From assembly GCF_009760925.1 (NCBI RefSeq), contig NZ_VRLV01000011.1, forward strand, positions 186,001-250,000: a DNA stretch of 64,000 bases. Reading direction: 5' to 3'. Made by a program: the position numbers and the translations under genes. Source of the DNA: Nonomuraea typhae (GTDB taxonomy: Bacteria > Actinomycetota > Actinomycetes > Streptosporangiales > Streptosporangiaceae). Below the pieces are notes generated by a model. It was not told where the DNA came from. It was given only the letters and a program-made list of their open reading frames with translations, and searched no databases. Below, piece after piece: positions 1-9,800 of this stretch (its first letter is position 1; each line of letters opens with the position of its first letter).

Positions 1-279
1 GAGGAGTCCGGCCAGGAGCCTGCCGTACTCGAGCAGCCGGTCCGGGTGGGCGCGGGCGTCGTCGGCGATGCTCACCCCGTCCACGCGCTCCATGAGGATG
101 TCGGGCCCGTCGGCGTCGTAGACCTCGGGTGCGGGGAAGCCGTGCCGGCGCGCGTGGCGCATGATCGACGCTTCGCGCTCCAGGCTGCGGCCGTCGCGGG
201 CGCGCCGGATCACCTTGCCGGCGCCGGCGCAGAGAATGTGGCAGTCGCGGCCGGAGGCGATGAGGTTTCCCGCTTGCAT
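1..279 (-). CDS. Phosphotransferase, aminoglycoside/choline kinase-like (N-terminal part)
   Basis: Partial gene read leftward and cut by the window edge; about 93 residues are visible, beginning MQAGNLIASGRDCHILCAG. The segment looks like the N-terminal lobe of an APH/choline-kinase fold: a glycine-containing strand, a lysine (KVIRR), a glutamate helix (LEREASIMRHARRHGFPAPEV) and the hinge-like ILMERVDG. The catalytic HxD region lies outside the window. An in-frame ATG at 297 would add six residues (MHSLGG); neither start has an ideal ribosome site, since the GGGAGG before 279 sits only one base away. It is divergent from the exporter at 492 and shares its upstream region. In this position a kinase could be a self-resistance enzyme or an unrelated boundary gene; the substrate cannot be told. 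Confidence 0.65.
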   Translation of the reverse strand, partial: MQAGNLIASGRDCHILCAGAGKVIRRARDGRSLEREASIMRHARRHGFPAPEVYDADGPDILMERVDGVSIADDARAHPDRLLEYGRLLAGLL

Positions 280-297
280 GCCTCCCAGGCTATGCAT

Positions 298-491
298 AAT
301 CCGATAAATCCTGCACTGGCCAGAAAAGGCGGTAACTAGTGGCCAATGCAGCCTCGACGTCCTCTAATACCGGGCCACTTCCTGCCATCGGGTGCTTTAT
401 GTATCTACGGCTATGGTGGCCACAACGGCCGATCAAATCGCATTCAACTGCTTATTGTGCTGCATTCAATAAGGCACCGAGGAGGTGCACG
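298..491. promoter_or_regulatory. Divergent intergenic region with candidate operator A
   Basis: This 194-base stretch lies between the kinase gene and the exporter and is visibly richer in A and T than the genes around it. It holds GGCGGTAACTAGTGGCC at 328-344. Its first 11 bases, GGCGGTAACTA, recur exactly on the opposite strand at 49360-49370, in front of the largest PKS operon, and the half TAGTGGCC recurs at 49373-49380. I read this as a candidate binding site for the pathway regulator; that is an inference. The ribosome site of the exporter ATPase, GGAGGT, is at 481-486. Confidence 0.4.
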
Positions 492-1328
492 TTGCTGGAA
501 GTAGTCGAGCTTGTCAAGCGCTACGGCCCGGTCACGGCACTGGACGGCTTCACCCTGAGCGTGGCGGCCGGGGAGATCGTCGGGCTGGTCGGGCACAACG
601 GCGCGGGAAAGACCACCTTCGTCGAGATCGTGTCCAACCTGCTCCGCCCGGACAGCGGCCACGTGACGATCGACGGCAACCCGCCCTCCGCCATGCGCGG
701 GCAGGTCGGCGTCGCCCCCCAGCACATCGCGTTGTACCCCACGGTGACCGTCCGCGAGCATCTGCGGTTGTTCGGCCGGCTCGGGGGACTGCGGCGTGCC
801 GCCCTGGACTCCGCCATCGACGACCTGGCCGGCATGCTCCGGCTCAACGAGATCATGGACCGGCGCACCGGCCGGCTCTCCGGCGGGCAGCAACGCCGTA
901 CCCAGGCCGCGACGGCGCTCATCCACCGGCCGTCGCTGCTGCTGCTCGACGAGCCGACCGCCGGCGCCGACCTGGAGACCAGGCAGGCCATCCTCGACGT
1001 GGTCAAGCAGCGCGCCGGTGAAGGCGCGGCGGTGGTGTACACCACCCACTACCTGCCCGAGATCACCGAGCTGCGGGCCACCATCGCCGTCGCCCGCAAC
1101 GGCCGGGTCATCGCCCGCGGCACCCACGACGAGCTGCTCGAAGGGCTGCCCGGCGAGGTGCGGCTGGTCCTCGACAACGAGGAGGAGGTCAGCGTCTCCA
1201 CCACCGAGCCCACCGCCACCCTCATCGACCTGCTCAAGAACGCCGAGCGCCCGATCAGCGCCGTGGACGTGCGCAACCCGTCCCTGGACGACCTCTACCA
1301 TTCCCTGGCGGTCCGTGATGCTTCTTAG
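492..1328 (+). CDS. ABC exporter ATP-binding protein
   Basis: A 278-residue ATPase of the drug/antibiotic export type (DrrA-like class), cytoplasmic, energising the permease next to it. Visible motifs are Walker A GHNGAGKTT, the signature LSGGQQRR, Walker B LLLLDEPTAG and the switch histidine in YTTHYL. The start is placed at TTG 492 because GGAGGT ends five bases upstream (481-486) and the protein then begins just before the usual first strand (LLEVVELVKRYG). The reading frame is open further upstream, but that part does not resemble the family. It overlaps the permease gene by 11 bases, so the two are co-translated. Likely role: product export and self-protection. Confidence 0.9.
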   Translation: MLEVVELVKRYGPVTALDGFTLSVAAGEIVGLVGHNGAGKTTFVEIVSNLLRPDSGHVTIDGNPPSAMRGQVGVAPQHIALYPTVTVREHLRLFGRLGGLRRAALDSAIDDLAGMLRLNEIMDRRTGRLSGGQQRRTQAATALIHRPSLLLLDEPTAGADLETRQAILDVVKQRAGEGAAVVYTTHYLPEITELRATIAVARNGRVIARGTHDELLEGLPGEVRLVLDNEEEVSVSTTEPTATLIDLLKNAERPISAVDVRNPSLDDLYHSLAVRDAS

Positions 1329-2094
1329 TGCCGCTCCCCGCGCGGGGGGCTCGTTCTACCGGATCGGCGCGATCGCCCGGCACAACGGGATCATCCGGCT
1401 GCGCGACCCGGGCCAGATGATCAGCTACATCGCCATGCCGATGGTCCTCATGCTCGTGCTCAAGCCCCTGTACGTCCAGGCGCTCGACGCCGGCGCCACC
1501 CAGGTCGCCACCGGGCTCATGGTGATGTTCTCGGTCTTCGCGATCTCGCTGGCCGGCAACTCGATCCTGTCGGAGCGCACCTGGCGCACCTGGGACCGGT
1601 TGCGGGTCAGCCGGGCGCCCGCGGTCGAGCTGCTGGTGGGCAAGACCTTCCCGATCTTCCTGGTCATGGTGCTGCAACAGACCATTCTGGTGATCTACGG
1701 CGTGCTCGTCATCGGCCTGCCGCTGCCCCGGGAGCCCTGGTGGGTGGCGGTGGCCATCCTCGTCTGGGCCTTCGCCCTGCTCGCGATCGGCGCGGCGCTG
1801 GCCACGATCGTCCGCAGCCACGGCGAGCTCAGCGTGATCTCCGACGTGGGCGCGCTGACGCTCAGCTCGCTCGGCGGCGCCCTCGTGCCGCTGAGCATCA
1901 TGCCCGAATGGGCGCAGATCGCCGGGCACGTCTCCCCCGGCTACTGGGCGCTGACGATGCTGCAGGCCGCGGTCGGCGGCGACGAGGCGGCGATGGTGCT
2001 GCCCGGCGCCGTCCTGCTCGCGATCGGCCTGGTGGCCGGAGCCTTCGCCGCCCGGCGGCTGACGCTCGGCTGGGGCCGCGACCGCCTCATGTAA
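1318..2094 (+). CDS. ABC-2 type exporter permease
   Basis: A 258-residue membrane protein with about six hydrophobic segments, for example around IAMPMVLMLVLKPL, GLMVMFSVFAISLAG, IFLVMVLQQTILVIYG and ILVWAFALLAIGAAL. The order and size match ABC-2/DrrB-like drug exporter permeases that pair with a single ATPase. The start is ATG 1318; GTG 1315 directly before it is also possible. The gene begins inside the last codons of the ATPase gene. It ends 41 bases before the first PKS gene, so the exporter and the PKS1-PKS2 operon may share a transcript. Confidence 0.88.
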   Translation: MLLSAAPRAGGSFYRIGAIARHNGIIRLRDPGQMISYIAMPMVLMLVLKPLYVQALDAGATQVATGLMVMFSVFAISLAGNSILSERTWRTWDRLRVSRAPAVELLVGKTFPIFLVMVLQQTILVIYGVLVIGLPLPREPWWVAVAILVWAFALLAIGAALATIVRSHGELSVISDVGALTLSSLGGALVPLSIMPEWAQIAGHVSPGYWALTMLQAAVGGDEAAMVLPGAVLLAIGLVAGAFAARRLTLGWGRDRLM

Positions 2095-2135
2095 CACCCA
2101 CAGCTCTAGCCAATTCCGTGAAGAGGGGCATGTTG

Positions 2136-5100
2136 ATGGACCAGCACCACTCACCGGGCGACGCCGATGTCGCGATCATCGGCATGGCCGGCCGGTTCCC
2201 AGGGGCCTCGGACGTGGGGACGTTCTGGCGCAACATCAGCTCGGGCACCGAGTCGTTCACGCATTTCTCCGACGAGGACCTGATCGGCTCCGGCGTCAGC
2301 CCCGCTACCTTCCAGCAGCCGAACTACGTGCGCATCCGGCCGATCCTGGAGAACATCAAGGGCTTCGACGCCGGCTTCTTCGGCTACAACCCGCGCGAGG
2401 CGACGCTGGCCGACCCCCAGCAGCGCATCTTCCTGGAGTGCGTCTGGGAGGCGCTGGAGTCGGCCGGCTACGCGCCGACGGAGAACCGCGGCAGCGTCGG
2501 CGTCTTCGCCGGCATGAACATCAGCGGCTACCTCCTGACCCGGCTCGGCGCCTTCAACATGGGCATCGACACCTCCGCCCTGATGATCGGCAACGACAAG
2601 GACTCGCTGGCCACGAACGTCTCCTTCCGCCTGGACCTGAACGGGCCGAGCGTGTCGGTGCAGACGTTCTGCTCGACCTCCCTGGTCGCCGTCCACCTGG
2701 CCAGTGAGAGCCTGCGCCGCGGCGAGTGCGACATGGCGATCGCCGGCGGCGTCTCCGTGCGCATCCCCGACCGCATGGGCTACCTGTGGGAGGAGGGCGG
2801 CCAGGAGTCGCCCGACGGGCACGTGCGCACCTTCGACGCCGAGGGCCGCGGCAGCATGTTCGGCGACGGCGCGGCCGTGGTCGCGCTGAAGCGGCTGAGC
2901 GACGCCGTCGCCGACCGCGACACCGTGCTGGCCGTCATCCGCGGCTCGGCCATCAACAACGACGGCGCGATCAAGTTCAGCTACCTGGCCCCGAGCATCG
3001 ACGGCCAGCGCCGCTGCGTGTCGGCCGCCATCGCCAGGGCCGGCGTGGACCCGAACGACATCTCCTACGTCGAGGCGCACGGCACCGCCACCGAGGTCGG
3101 CGACCCGATGGAGGCGGCCGCGCTGACCCGCGCCTTCGGCCGGACGAACAAGAAGCAGTACTGCGTGCTCGGCTCGATCAAGCCGAACGTCGGCCACCTC
3201 GACCGCGCCTCCGGCGTCACCGGCCTGATCAAGGTGATCCAGTCGCTGCGCCACGAGCTGATCCCGGGCACCCTGCACTACACCTCCCCCAACCCGGAGA
3301 TCGACTTCGAGAGCAGCCCGTTCTACGTCACCGCCGAGAACACCCCGTGGCCCCGCCGGGACGACCGCAAGCGCATCGCCGGCATCAGCTCGCTGGGCAT
3401 GGGCGGCACCAACGCGCACGTCATCCTGACCGAGGCGCCGCCGCCCGCGCCGCGCGGGGAACGCGGCCGCCGCTGGCAGATCCTGCCCGTCTCGGCCAAG
3501 TCGGCCGCCGCCGCCGAGGCGTCCTGCGCCCGGCTGGCCGAGCGGCTGACCGGCGACGACGTGGACCTCGGCGACGTGGCCTACACCCTGCAGCTCGGCC
3601 GCCGGGTCTTCAACCACCGCAAGATCGTCGTCGCCGACTCGACCGGCGCCGCCGCCGCCCGCCTGGCCGACCCGGCCGGTTCGCTGGGCCGTAACGACGC
3701 GACCGTCGGCCGTAAGACCGGCTTCCTCATCGCCGGCGTCGGGGAGCAGTACCCCGGCATGGTCGCCGACCTGTACGCGGCCGAGCCGGCCTTCCGCGCC
3801 GACGTCGACGAGTGCCTGTCGGTGCTCGGCCTGACCGAGCCCGGCCAGCTGTCCGACGTCTTCACCGAGCCCGCGCAGGACACCCGCGACGACGCGGGCG
3901 ACCTGGCCAGGCTGCTGGGCCGCGCCCAGGCCACGCCGGTCTCGGCCACCGAGTCCCACCTGGTCCAGCCAGCCGTCTTCGTCGCCGAGTACGCGCTGGC
4001 CAGGCAGTTCATCCGGTGGGGCGTGCGGCCGGAGATCATGGTCGGCTACAGCCTCGGCGAGTACGTGGCCGCGTGCCTGTCCGGCGTGCTGTCGCTGACC
4101 GACGCGCTGCGCCTGGTCGCCTACCGGGCCAAGCTGATCACCTCGCAGCCCGAGGGCGCGATGCTGGCCGTCGCCGCCGACGAGCGCCGGCTCAGGACCG
4201 TGCTGGGCGCATTGTTCGCCGACGAGCTGGACGTGGCGGTCAGGTCCGGCTCCCAGGTGACGCTGGCCGGCCCGGTCGAGGCCGTCGAGGCCGCGATGGC
4301 CAAGCTGCTCGAGGTCAAGATCGGCCACCGGCGGCTGGAGACCACGCATGCCTTCCACTCCCGCATGCTCGCCCCCGTCGCCGCCGAGCTGACCGCCTGG
4401 ATCGCCGACAACATCACGCTCAACGCGCCGGAGATCCCCTACGTCAGCAACGTGACCGGCAGGCCCGCCACCGCCGAGGACGTCACCGACCCCGGCTACT
4501 GGGCCCGCCACATGTGCGAGACCGTCGAGTTCGGCGCCGGGCTGGAGCACGTGCTGAGCATCCCCGAGCTGGCCCTGGCCGAGATCGGCCCCGGCCAGTC
4601 ATTGGGCGCGCTGACCCGCGGCCACCCGTCCTGCGACCGCAACCAGTGGCCGCTGATCGTCACCACGCTGCCCGCCGCCGGCGACCGCCAGGACGCCGGC
4701 GCCGCCGTCGCCACCGCGCTGGGCCGCCTCTGGCTGACCGGCGTCTCCGTCGACTGGGCGGCGCTCCACGACGACGAGAGCCGGCAGCCCGGCCGCGTGC
4801 CGCTGCCCACCTACCCGTTCGAGCGCCAGGACTACTGGCTGGACATCGACCTCAACTCCCCCATGATGGGCGGCGGCGCCGCGGTCTTCGACGAGAGCGA
4901 CCCCACCAGCATCGCCAACGCCTTCCCGCGCCTGCCCGAGACCCAGTGGATCCACACCCCGGTGTGGAAGCAGACCTCCCACCGCCCCGCCCGCGCCGAC
5001 GAGGCCGTGCGCTGGCTCGTCTACACCGACGCGGGCCACGCCGACGAGCTGACCGCCCGGCTGGCCGCCGACGGCCGCGAGATCGTCCAGGTACGGCCCG

Positions 5101-6824
5101 GCGACCGCTTCACCGGCGACGGCGACGTGCTGACCATCCGCCCAGGCTCCCCGGAGGACGCCGTCTCCGCGCTGCGCGAGCTGGCCAAGCGCGATTGGCA
5201 GCCCGAGCGCATCGTCCACCTGTGGAACGTCGAGCAGGGCGGCGAGCCGATCGAGACCTGCCTCCAGCGCGGCATCCACACGCTCGTGGCCTTCGCCCGC
5301 GCCGCCGGCGACATGGGCCTGCCCGGCTGGTGGCTGGACCTCGTCACCACCGGCAGCCACCACGTGCTGCCCGGCGACACGGTCACCCCCGAGCGCGGCA
5401 CCCTGCTCGGCCCGGCCCGCCTCATCCCCGTCGAGTACCCGAGGGTCAGGACCCGCCTCATCGACCTGGACCAGGCCAGCGACCGCCAGGCCGTGGCCGA
5501 ACTCCTCACCGAGCCCACCGACCAGGTCGTCGCCCTGCGCGGCGGACGGCGCTGGATCCCCGACTACGAGACGCTCGACGCCGCCTACATCGAGGCGGCC
5601 CCGCCCGCGGCCACGATCCGCGAGGGCGGCGTCTACCTGGTGACCGGCGGCCTGGGCGGCATCGGCCTGGCCATGGCCGAGCGCCTGGCCGAGGACTACC
5701 GCGCCAGGCTCGTGCTGCTGGGCCGTACCCCGGTGCCGCCGCAGGACCAGTGGAACCAGATCCTGGCCTCCGACACCACCGCCCCCGAGGTCCGCCGCCG
5801 CATCGAGGGCCTGCGCCGCCTGCAGGCGGCCGGCATCGAGGTGCTCACGGTCGCCGGCGACGTCTCGAAGCCGGACGACGTACGGCGGGCCGTACGCGAG
5901 ACCCTGGACCGGTTCGGCGAGCTGAACGGCGTGCTGCACGCGGCGGGCGTGCCCGCGGTGGGCCTGATGCAGTTCAAGACCGGCGCCGACATCGAGCGGG
6001 TGCTGGCCCCGAAGGTCGCCGGCACGCTGGCCCTGGCCGAGGTGCTGAAGAACGTGCACGTGGACTTCCTGGTGCTGTTCTCCTCGACGACGTCGGCGAC
6101 CGGCGGCGGCGCCGGCCAGGTGGACTACTGCTCGGCCAACGCCTTCCTCGACGCCTTCTCCTTCGGCGACGCGCTGCCGGGTGTGGCGGTGGCCTCGATC
6201 GACTGGTGCGAGTGGGAGTGGAACGGCTGGACCGACGGCCTGGAGAACTACGACGAGGGCTCCAAGCAGTACTTCGAGTGGTATCGCGGCCAGTTCGGCC
6301 TGTCGTTCGACGACGGCTGGCGGACGCTGCAACGGGTGCTGGCCAGCGGCGAGCGGCACGTGGTGGCCTCGACGCAGGAGTTCGCCCCGCTGGTGGCGAT
6401 GAGCCGCCGCTCGTCCATCGAGAGCCACCAGGCGACGGTCAAGAAGATCCGTGACGCCTTCGGCCGCCATCCGCGGCCGGACCTGTCGACGGCCTACGTC
6501 GAGCCGCACACCGAGACCGAGACCAAGATCGTGGAGGTCTGGGAGGAGGCGCTCGGCCTGGAGCAGGTCGGCATCCACGACAACTTCTTCGAGCTCGGCG
6601 GCAATTCGCTGCTCGGCATGGAGATCATCGCCGACGTCAGGAAGGCGCTCGGGCTGACCTACCTGCCGCCGCACATCCTCTACCAGGCGCCCACGGTCGC
6701 GTCGCTGGCCGAGGCCGCCACCGCCGGCGAGGGCGGGGACGAGGAGCAGGACGAGGCGAAGGACCAGCAGCGCTCGAGGATCGCGCAGCGTCGCAACATG
6801 CTCAGGAGTGGGAGGAATTCATGA
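2136..6824 (+). CDS. PKS1: type I PKS module KS-AT-KR-ACP
   Basis: A 1562-residue single extension module. KS has Cys179 in QTFCSTS and His315 and His354. AT has Ser639 in GYSLGEY and HAFH at 738-741, the pattern usual for malonyl-CoA. KR has TGGLGGIG at about 1170-1177 and Tyr1331 in DYCSAN. ACP has Ser1491 in LGGNSLLG. There is no DH, ER or TE, so the predicted product is a beta-hydroxy extension by a malonate unit. The active-site CSTS rather than CSSS, and the absence of an N-terminal docking helix, put it with PKS2 and PKS3 and apart from PKS4-PKS7. The C-terminus is a charged tail (EEQDEAKDQQRSRIAQRR) that may dock onto PKS2. Start ATG 2136 was chosen because GAGGGG lies seven bases upstream; GTG 2118 and ATG 2130 are alternatives. 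The stop overlaps the PKS2 start as ATGA. Confidence 0.93.
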   Translation: MDQHHSPGDADVAIIGMAGRFPGASDVGTFWRNISSGTESFTHFSDEDLIGSGVSPATFQQPNYVRIRPILENIKGFDAGFFGYNPREATLADPQQRIFLECVWEALESAGYAPTENRGSVGVFAGMNISGYLLTRLGAFNMGIDTSALMIGNDKDSLATNVSFRLDLNGPSVSVQTFCSTSLVAVHLASESLRRGECDMAIAGGVSVRIPDRMGYLWEEGGQESPDGHVRTFDAEGRGSMFGDGAAVVALKRLSDAVADRDTVLAVIRGSAINNDGAIKFSYLAPSIDGQRRCVSAAIARAGVDPNDISYVEAHGTATEVGDPMEAAALTRAFGRTNKKQYCVLGSIKPNVGHLDRASGVTGLIKVIQSLRHELIPGTLHYTSPNPEIDFESSPFYVTAENTPWPRRDDRKRIAGISSLGMGGTNAHVILTEAPPPAPRGERGRRWQILPVSAKSAAAAEASCARLAERLTGDDVDLGDVAYTLQLGRRVFNHRKIVVADSTGAAAARLADPAGSLGRNDATVGRKTGFLIAGVGEQYPGMVADLYAAEPAFRADVDECLSVLGLTEPGQLSDVFTEPAQDTRDDAGDLARLLGRAQATPVSATESHLVQPAVFVAEYALARQFIRWGVRPEIMVGYSLGEYVAACLSGVLSLTDALRLVAYRAKLITSQPEGAMLAVAADERRLRTVLGALFADELDVAVRSGSQVTLAGPVEAVEAAMAKLLEVKIGHRRLETTHAFHSRMLAPVAAELTAWIADNITLNAPEIPYVSNVTGRPATAEDVTDPGYWARHMCETVEFGAGLEHVLSIPELALAEIGPGQSLGALTRGHPSCDRNQWPLIVTTLPAAGDRQDAGAAVATALGRLWLTGVSVDWAALHDDESRQPGRVPLPTYPFERQDYWLDIDLNSPMMGGGAAVFDESDPTSIANAFPRLPETQWIHTPVWKQTSHRPARADEAVRWLVYTDAGHADELTARLAADGREIVQVRPGDRFTGDGDVLTIRPGSPEDAVSALRELAKRDWQPERIVHLWNVEQGGEPIETCLQRGIHTLVAFARAAGDMGLPGWWLDLVTTGSHHVLPGDTVTPERGTLLGPARLIPVEYPRVRTRLIDLDQASDRQAVAELLTEPTDQVVALRGGRRWIPDYETLDAAYIEAAPPAATIREGGVYLVTGGLGGIGLAMAERLAEDYRARLVLLGRTPVPPQDQWNQILASDTTAPEVRRRIEGLRRLQAAGIEVLTVAGDVSKPDDVRRAVRETLDRFGELNGVLHAAGVPAVGLMQFKTGADIERVLAPKVAGTLALAEVLKNVHVDFLVLFSSTTSATGGGAGQVDYCSANAFLDAFSFGDALPGVAVASIDWCEWEWNGWTDGLENYDEGSKQYFEWYRGQFGLSFDDGWRTLQRVLASGERHVVASTQEFAPLVAMSRRSSIESHQATVKKIRDAFGRHPRPDLSTAYVEPHTETETKIVEVWEEALGLEQVGIHDNFFELGGNSLLGMEIIADVRKALGLTYLPPHILYQAPTVASLAEAATAGEGGDEEQDEAKDQQRSRIAQRRNMLRSGRNS

Positions 6825-9800
6825 CGGAGAGCACCGACTATGACTCAGCGATCGCGCTGATCGGGATGTCGGGACGGTTCCCCGGCGCGAGCAACGTCGA
6901 CCAGCTGTGGAGCAACCTGCTGGCCGGCGTCAAGGGCCTCAGGACGATCACCGAGGAGGAGTTGCGGGATTCGGAGGCCGAGCCCGGCACGCTGGCGGAC
7001 CCGCGTTACGTGCGCGTCGGCGGCCCGCTGGAGGACCTGGCGATGTTCGACGCCACGGTGTTCGGGATCAACCCGCGTGAGGCGGAGTCGATGGACCCGC
7101 AGCACCGGTTGTTCCTGGAGTGCTCGTGGGAGGCGCTGGAGAGCGCCGGCTACTGCCCGACGGACGTGCCCGGCCAGGTGGGCGTCTTCGGCGGCTGCGG
7201 CTTCCCCGACTACATCGTCAAGAACATCAACCATTTGATCTACCAGCCCGGCGGCGCCCTGCTCATGGCGGTCGGCAACGAGCGCGACTCGCTGGCCTCG
7301 CTGGTCGCCTACAAGCTGGGGCTGCGCGGCCCGGCCATCTCCGTCCAGACGTTCTGCTCGACCTCCCTGGTCTCGGTGCACCTGGCCTGCCAGAGCCTGC
7401 TGACCTACGAGTGCGACCTGGCGCTGGCCGGCGGCGCCTTCACCCCGCTGCCCCAGCCCTCCGGCTACCTGTACGAGCAGGGCGGCATCATGTCGCCCGA
7501 CGGCATCGTGCGCAGCTTCGACGCCGAGGCCGGCGGCACGGTCATGGGCAGCGGCGCGGGCGTGGTCACGCTCAAGCGTATGGCCGACGCGCTCGCCGAC
7601 GGCGACGTCATCCACGCGGTGATCCTGGGCTCGGCGTCCAACAACGACGGCCGGATGCGCGCCGGTTACACCGCGCCCGGCGTCGACGGGCAGGCCGAGG
7701 TGATCGAGTCGGCGCTCGGCGTGGCCGGGGTCAAGCCGGAGACGGTCGGCTACGTGGAGTGCCACGCCACCGGCACGATGCTCGGCGACTCGATCGAGCT
7801 GGCCGCGATGAACCGCGTGTTCACCGGCCACCGCGAGGCGCCGTGCGTGCTCGGCTCGGTCAAGCCCAGCCTCGGCCACCTCGACCGGGCCTCCGGCGTC
7901 ACCGGTCTCATCCGGGCGGCGCTGACGCTCAAGAACGAGCTGCTGCCCGCCGTCCCCAACTACCAGACGCCCAACCCGGCGCTGGCCACGGCGCAGGACC
8001 GCTTCACCGTCCTGACCGAGCACCGGAAGTGGCCCGAGGGCCCGCACCCGCGGCGCGCGGGCGTCAGCTCGTTCGGCCTGGGCGGCACCAACGCCCACGT
8101 CGTCCTGGAGCAGGCGCCGCCGCGCGAGGAGCGGCCCGCCCGCCCCGGCCCGTACCTGCTGGTCTACTCCGGCGGCGACGAGCAGGCGCTGAAGGACGTG
8201 GCCGAGCGGCTGCGCCGTCACCTCGAGGACGGCGCCGACGACCTGGCCGACATCGCCTACACCCTGCAGGTCTCCCGCGGCGGCTTCGCGCTGCGCCGCG
8301 CGGTCGTGGTCAGGGACCGCGCCGACGCCATCGCCGCGCTGGCCGACCCCGAGCGCTGGATCACCGGCAAGACGCAGCGCCGCAACGCCAAGGTCAAGCT
8401 GGTACGGCCCGGCGGCGAGGTGCCCGAATCCTGGTGGGCCGACCTGCGCGCGGCTTCCATGCGGATCCTCACCGGCGAGGCGGCCAAGAAGCTGCGGGCC
8501 GTACCGGATGAGCCGGAGAACGCCAGGGAGGCGGCGCTCAACGCCTTCGCCTACGGCCTGAGCGGGCTGGGCGTGCGCGTCCTGCGCGACGGCAACGACC
8601 AGACGAACGGCGTGGAGCACCTCGTGGTGGAGCCGGACGGCGACCTGACGGCCGAGGAGTGGCTGCTGGCCGCGCTGGCGCGGTTGTGGCAGGGCGGCGT
8701 CCCCGTGGACTGGCCGGCGCTGCACAAGGGCGAGGGGCGGCGCGTGCAGTTGCCGACCTACCCGTTCCAGCGGCGCAGGTTCTGGGTCAAGCCGCTGCCC
8801 GGCGGCGGCAGTCAGGCGCAGGTCACCGACGGCAAGACCTTCGACCGTTCGCAGTGGACCTACCTGCCGGTCTGGAAGCAGCGCCCGCTGCCCGTCGCCG
8901 GCCTGGACGAGCAGGTCAGGGCGGCCGGGCCGTGGCTGGTGCTCGCGGCGGACGCGCGGGGCGAGGCGCTGGTCGAGCGGCTGAACCAGGCCGGGGCCGA
9001 GGTCGTCGCGGTACGCCCCGGCGAGCGGTTCGCGCAGGACGAGGCGGGTGACTTCACCGTCCGCGCGGACCAGCCGGACGACATGGCCGAGCTGATCTAC
9101 TCGCTGCCGGTCAGCCCGCGCTCGATCGTGCACGGCTTCAGCCTGGCCTCCCCGGAGGGAGCGGGCGATCCGGTCGCGCACTTCGCCGCCGAGCAGGACC
9201 GCGGCTTCTACTCGGTGCTGGCCCTGGCCAGGGAGCTGGTGGACAACACGGGCTCGGCCCAGCGGGCGGAGCTGGTGCTGCTGACCTCGCAGGCGGTCGG
9301 CGTGGCCGGCGCGGACCTGCGCCACCCTGAGCACGCCACGATGGCGGCGCTGCCCCCGAGCCTGGCCCAGGAGAACCCGCGGCTGCGGGCCCGGCACATC
9401 GACGCCGACGCGGCCGGCGCCGACTCCCTGCACCAGCTCACCACGCAGATCCTGGCCGCCTCGGTCGCGCCGTACGAGGGGCCGATGGCGATCCGCGCGG
9501 GCGAGACGTTCGTGCGCGCCTACGACAAGTACCCGATCGCCGACCTCGACGCCGAGACCCGGCCGATCCGCGACGGCGACACGGTCCTCATCACCGGCGG
9601 CCTCGGGGACGTCGGCCTCGTGCTCTCCCGTCACCTGGCCGGCGCGTACGGCTGCCGCCTCGTGCTGACCGCCCGCTCCCCGCTGCCACCGCGCGAGGAA
9701 TGGGACGCCTACCTGGCCGAGCACGCGGGTGACCGTACCTCGCGGCACATCGCCAACGTCCGCGACCTGGAGGCGAGGGGCGCCACCGTGCTGGCCCTGT

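Noticed and set aside
46..339. A 97-codon plus-strand frame at the left edge.
   Set aside because: It is antisense to the recognisable kinase fragment and has no ribosome site or motif.
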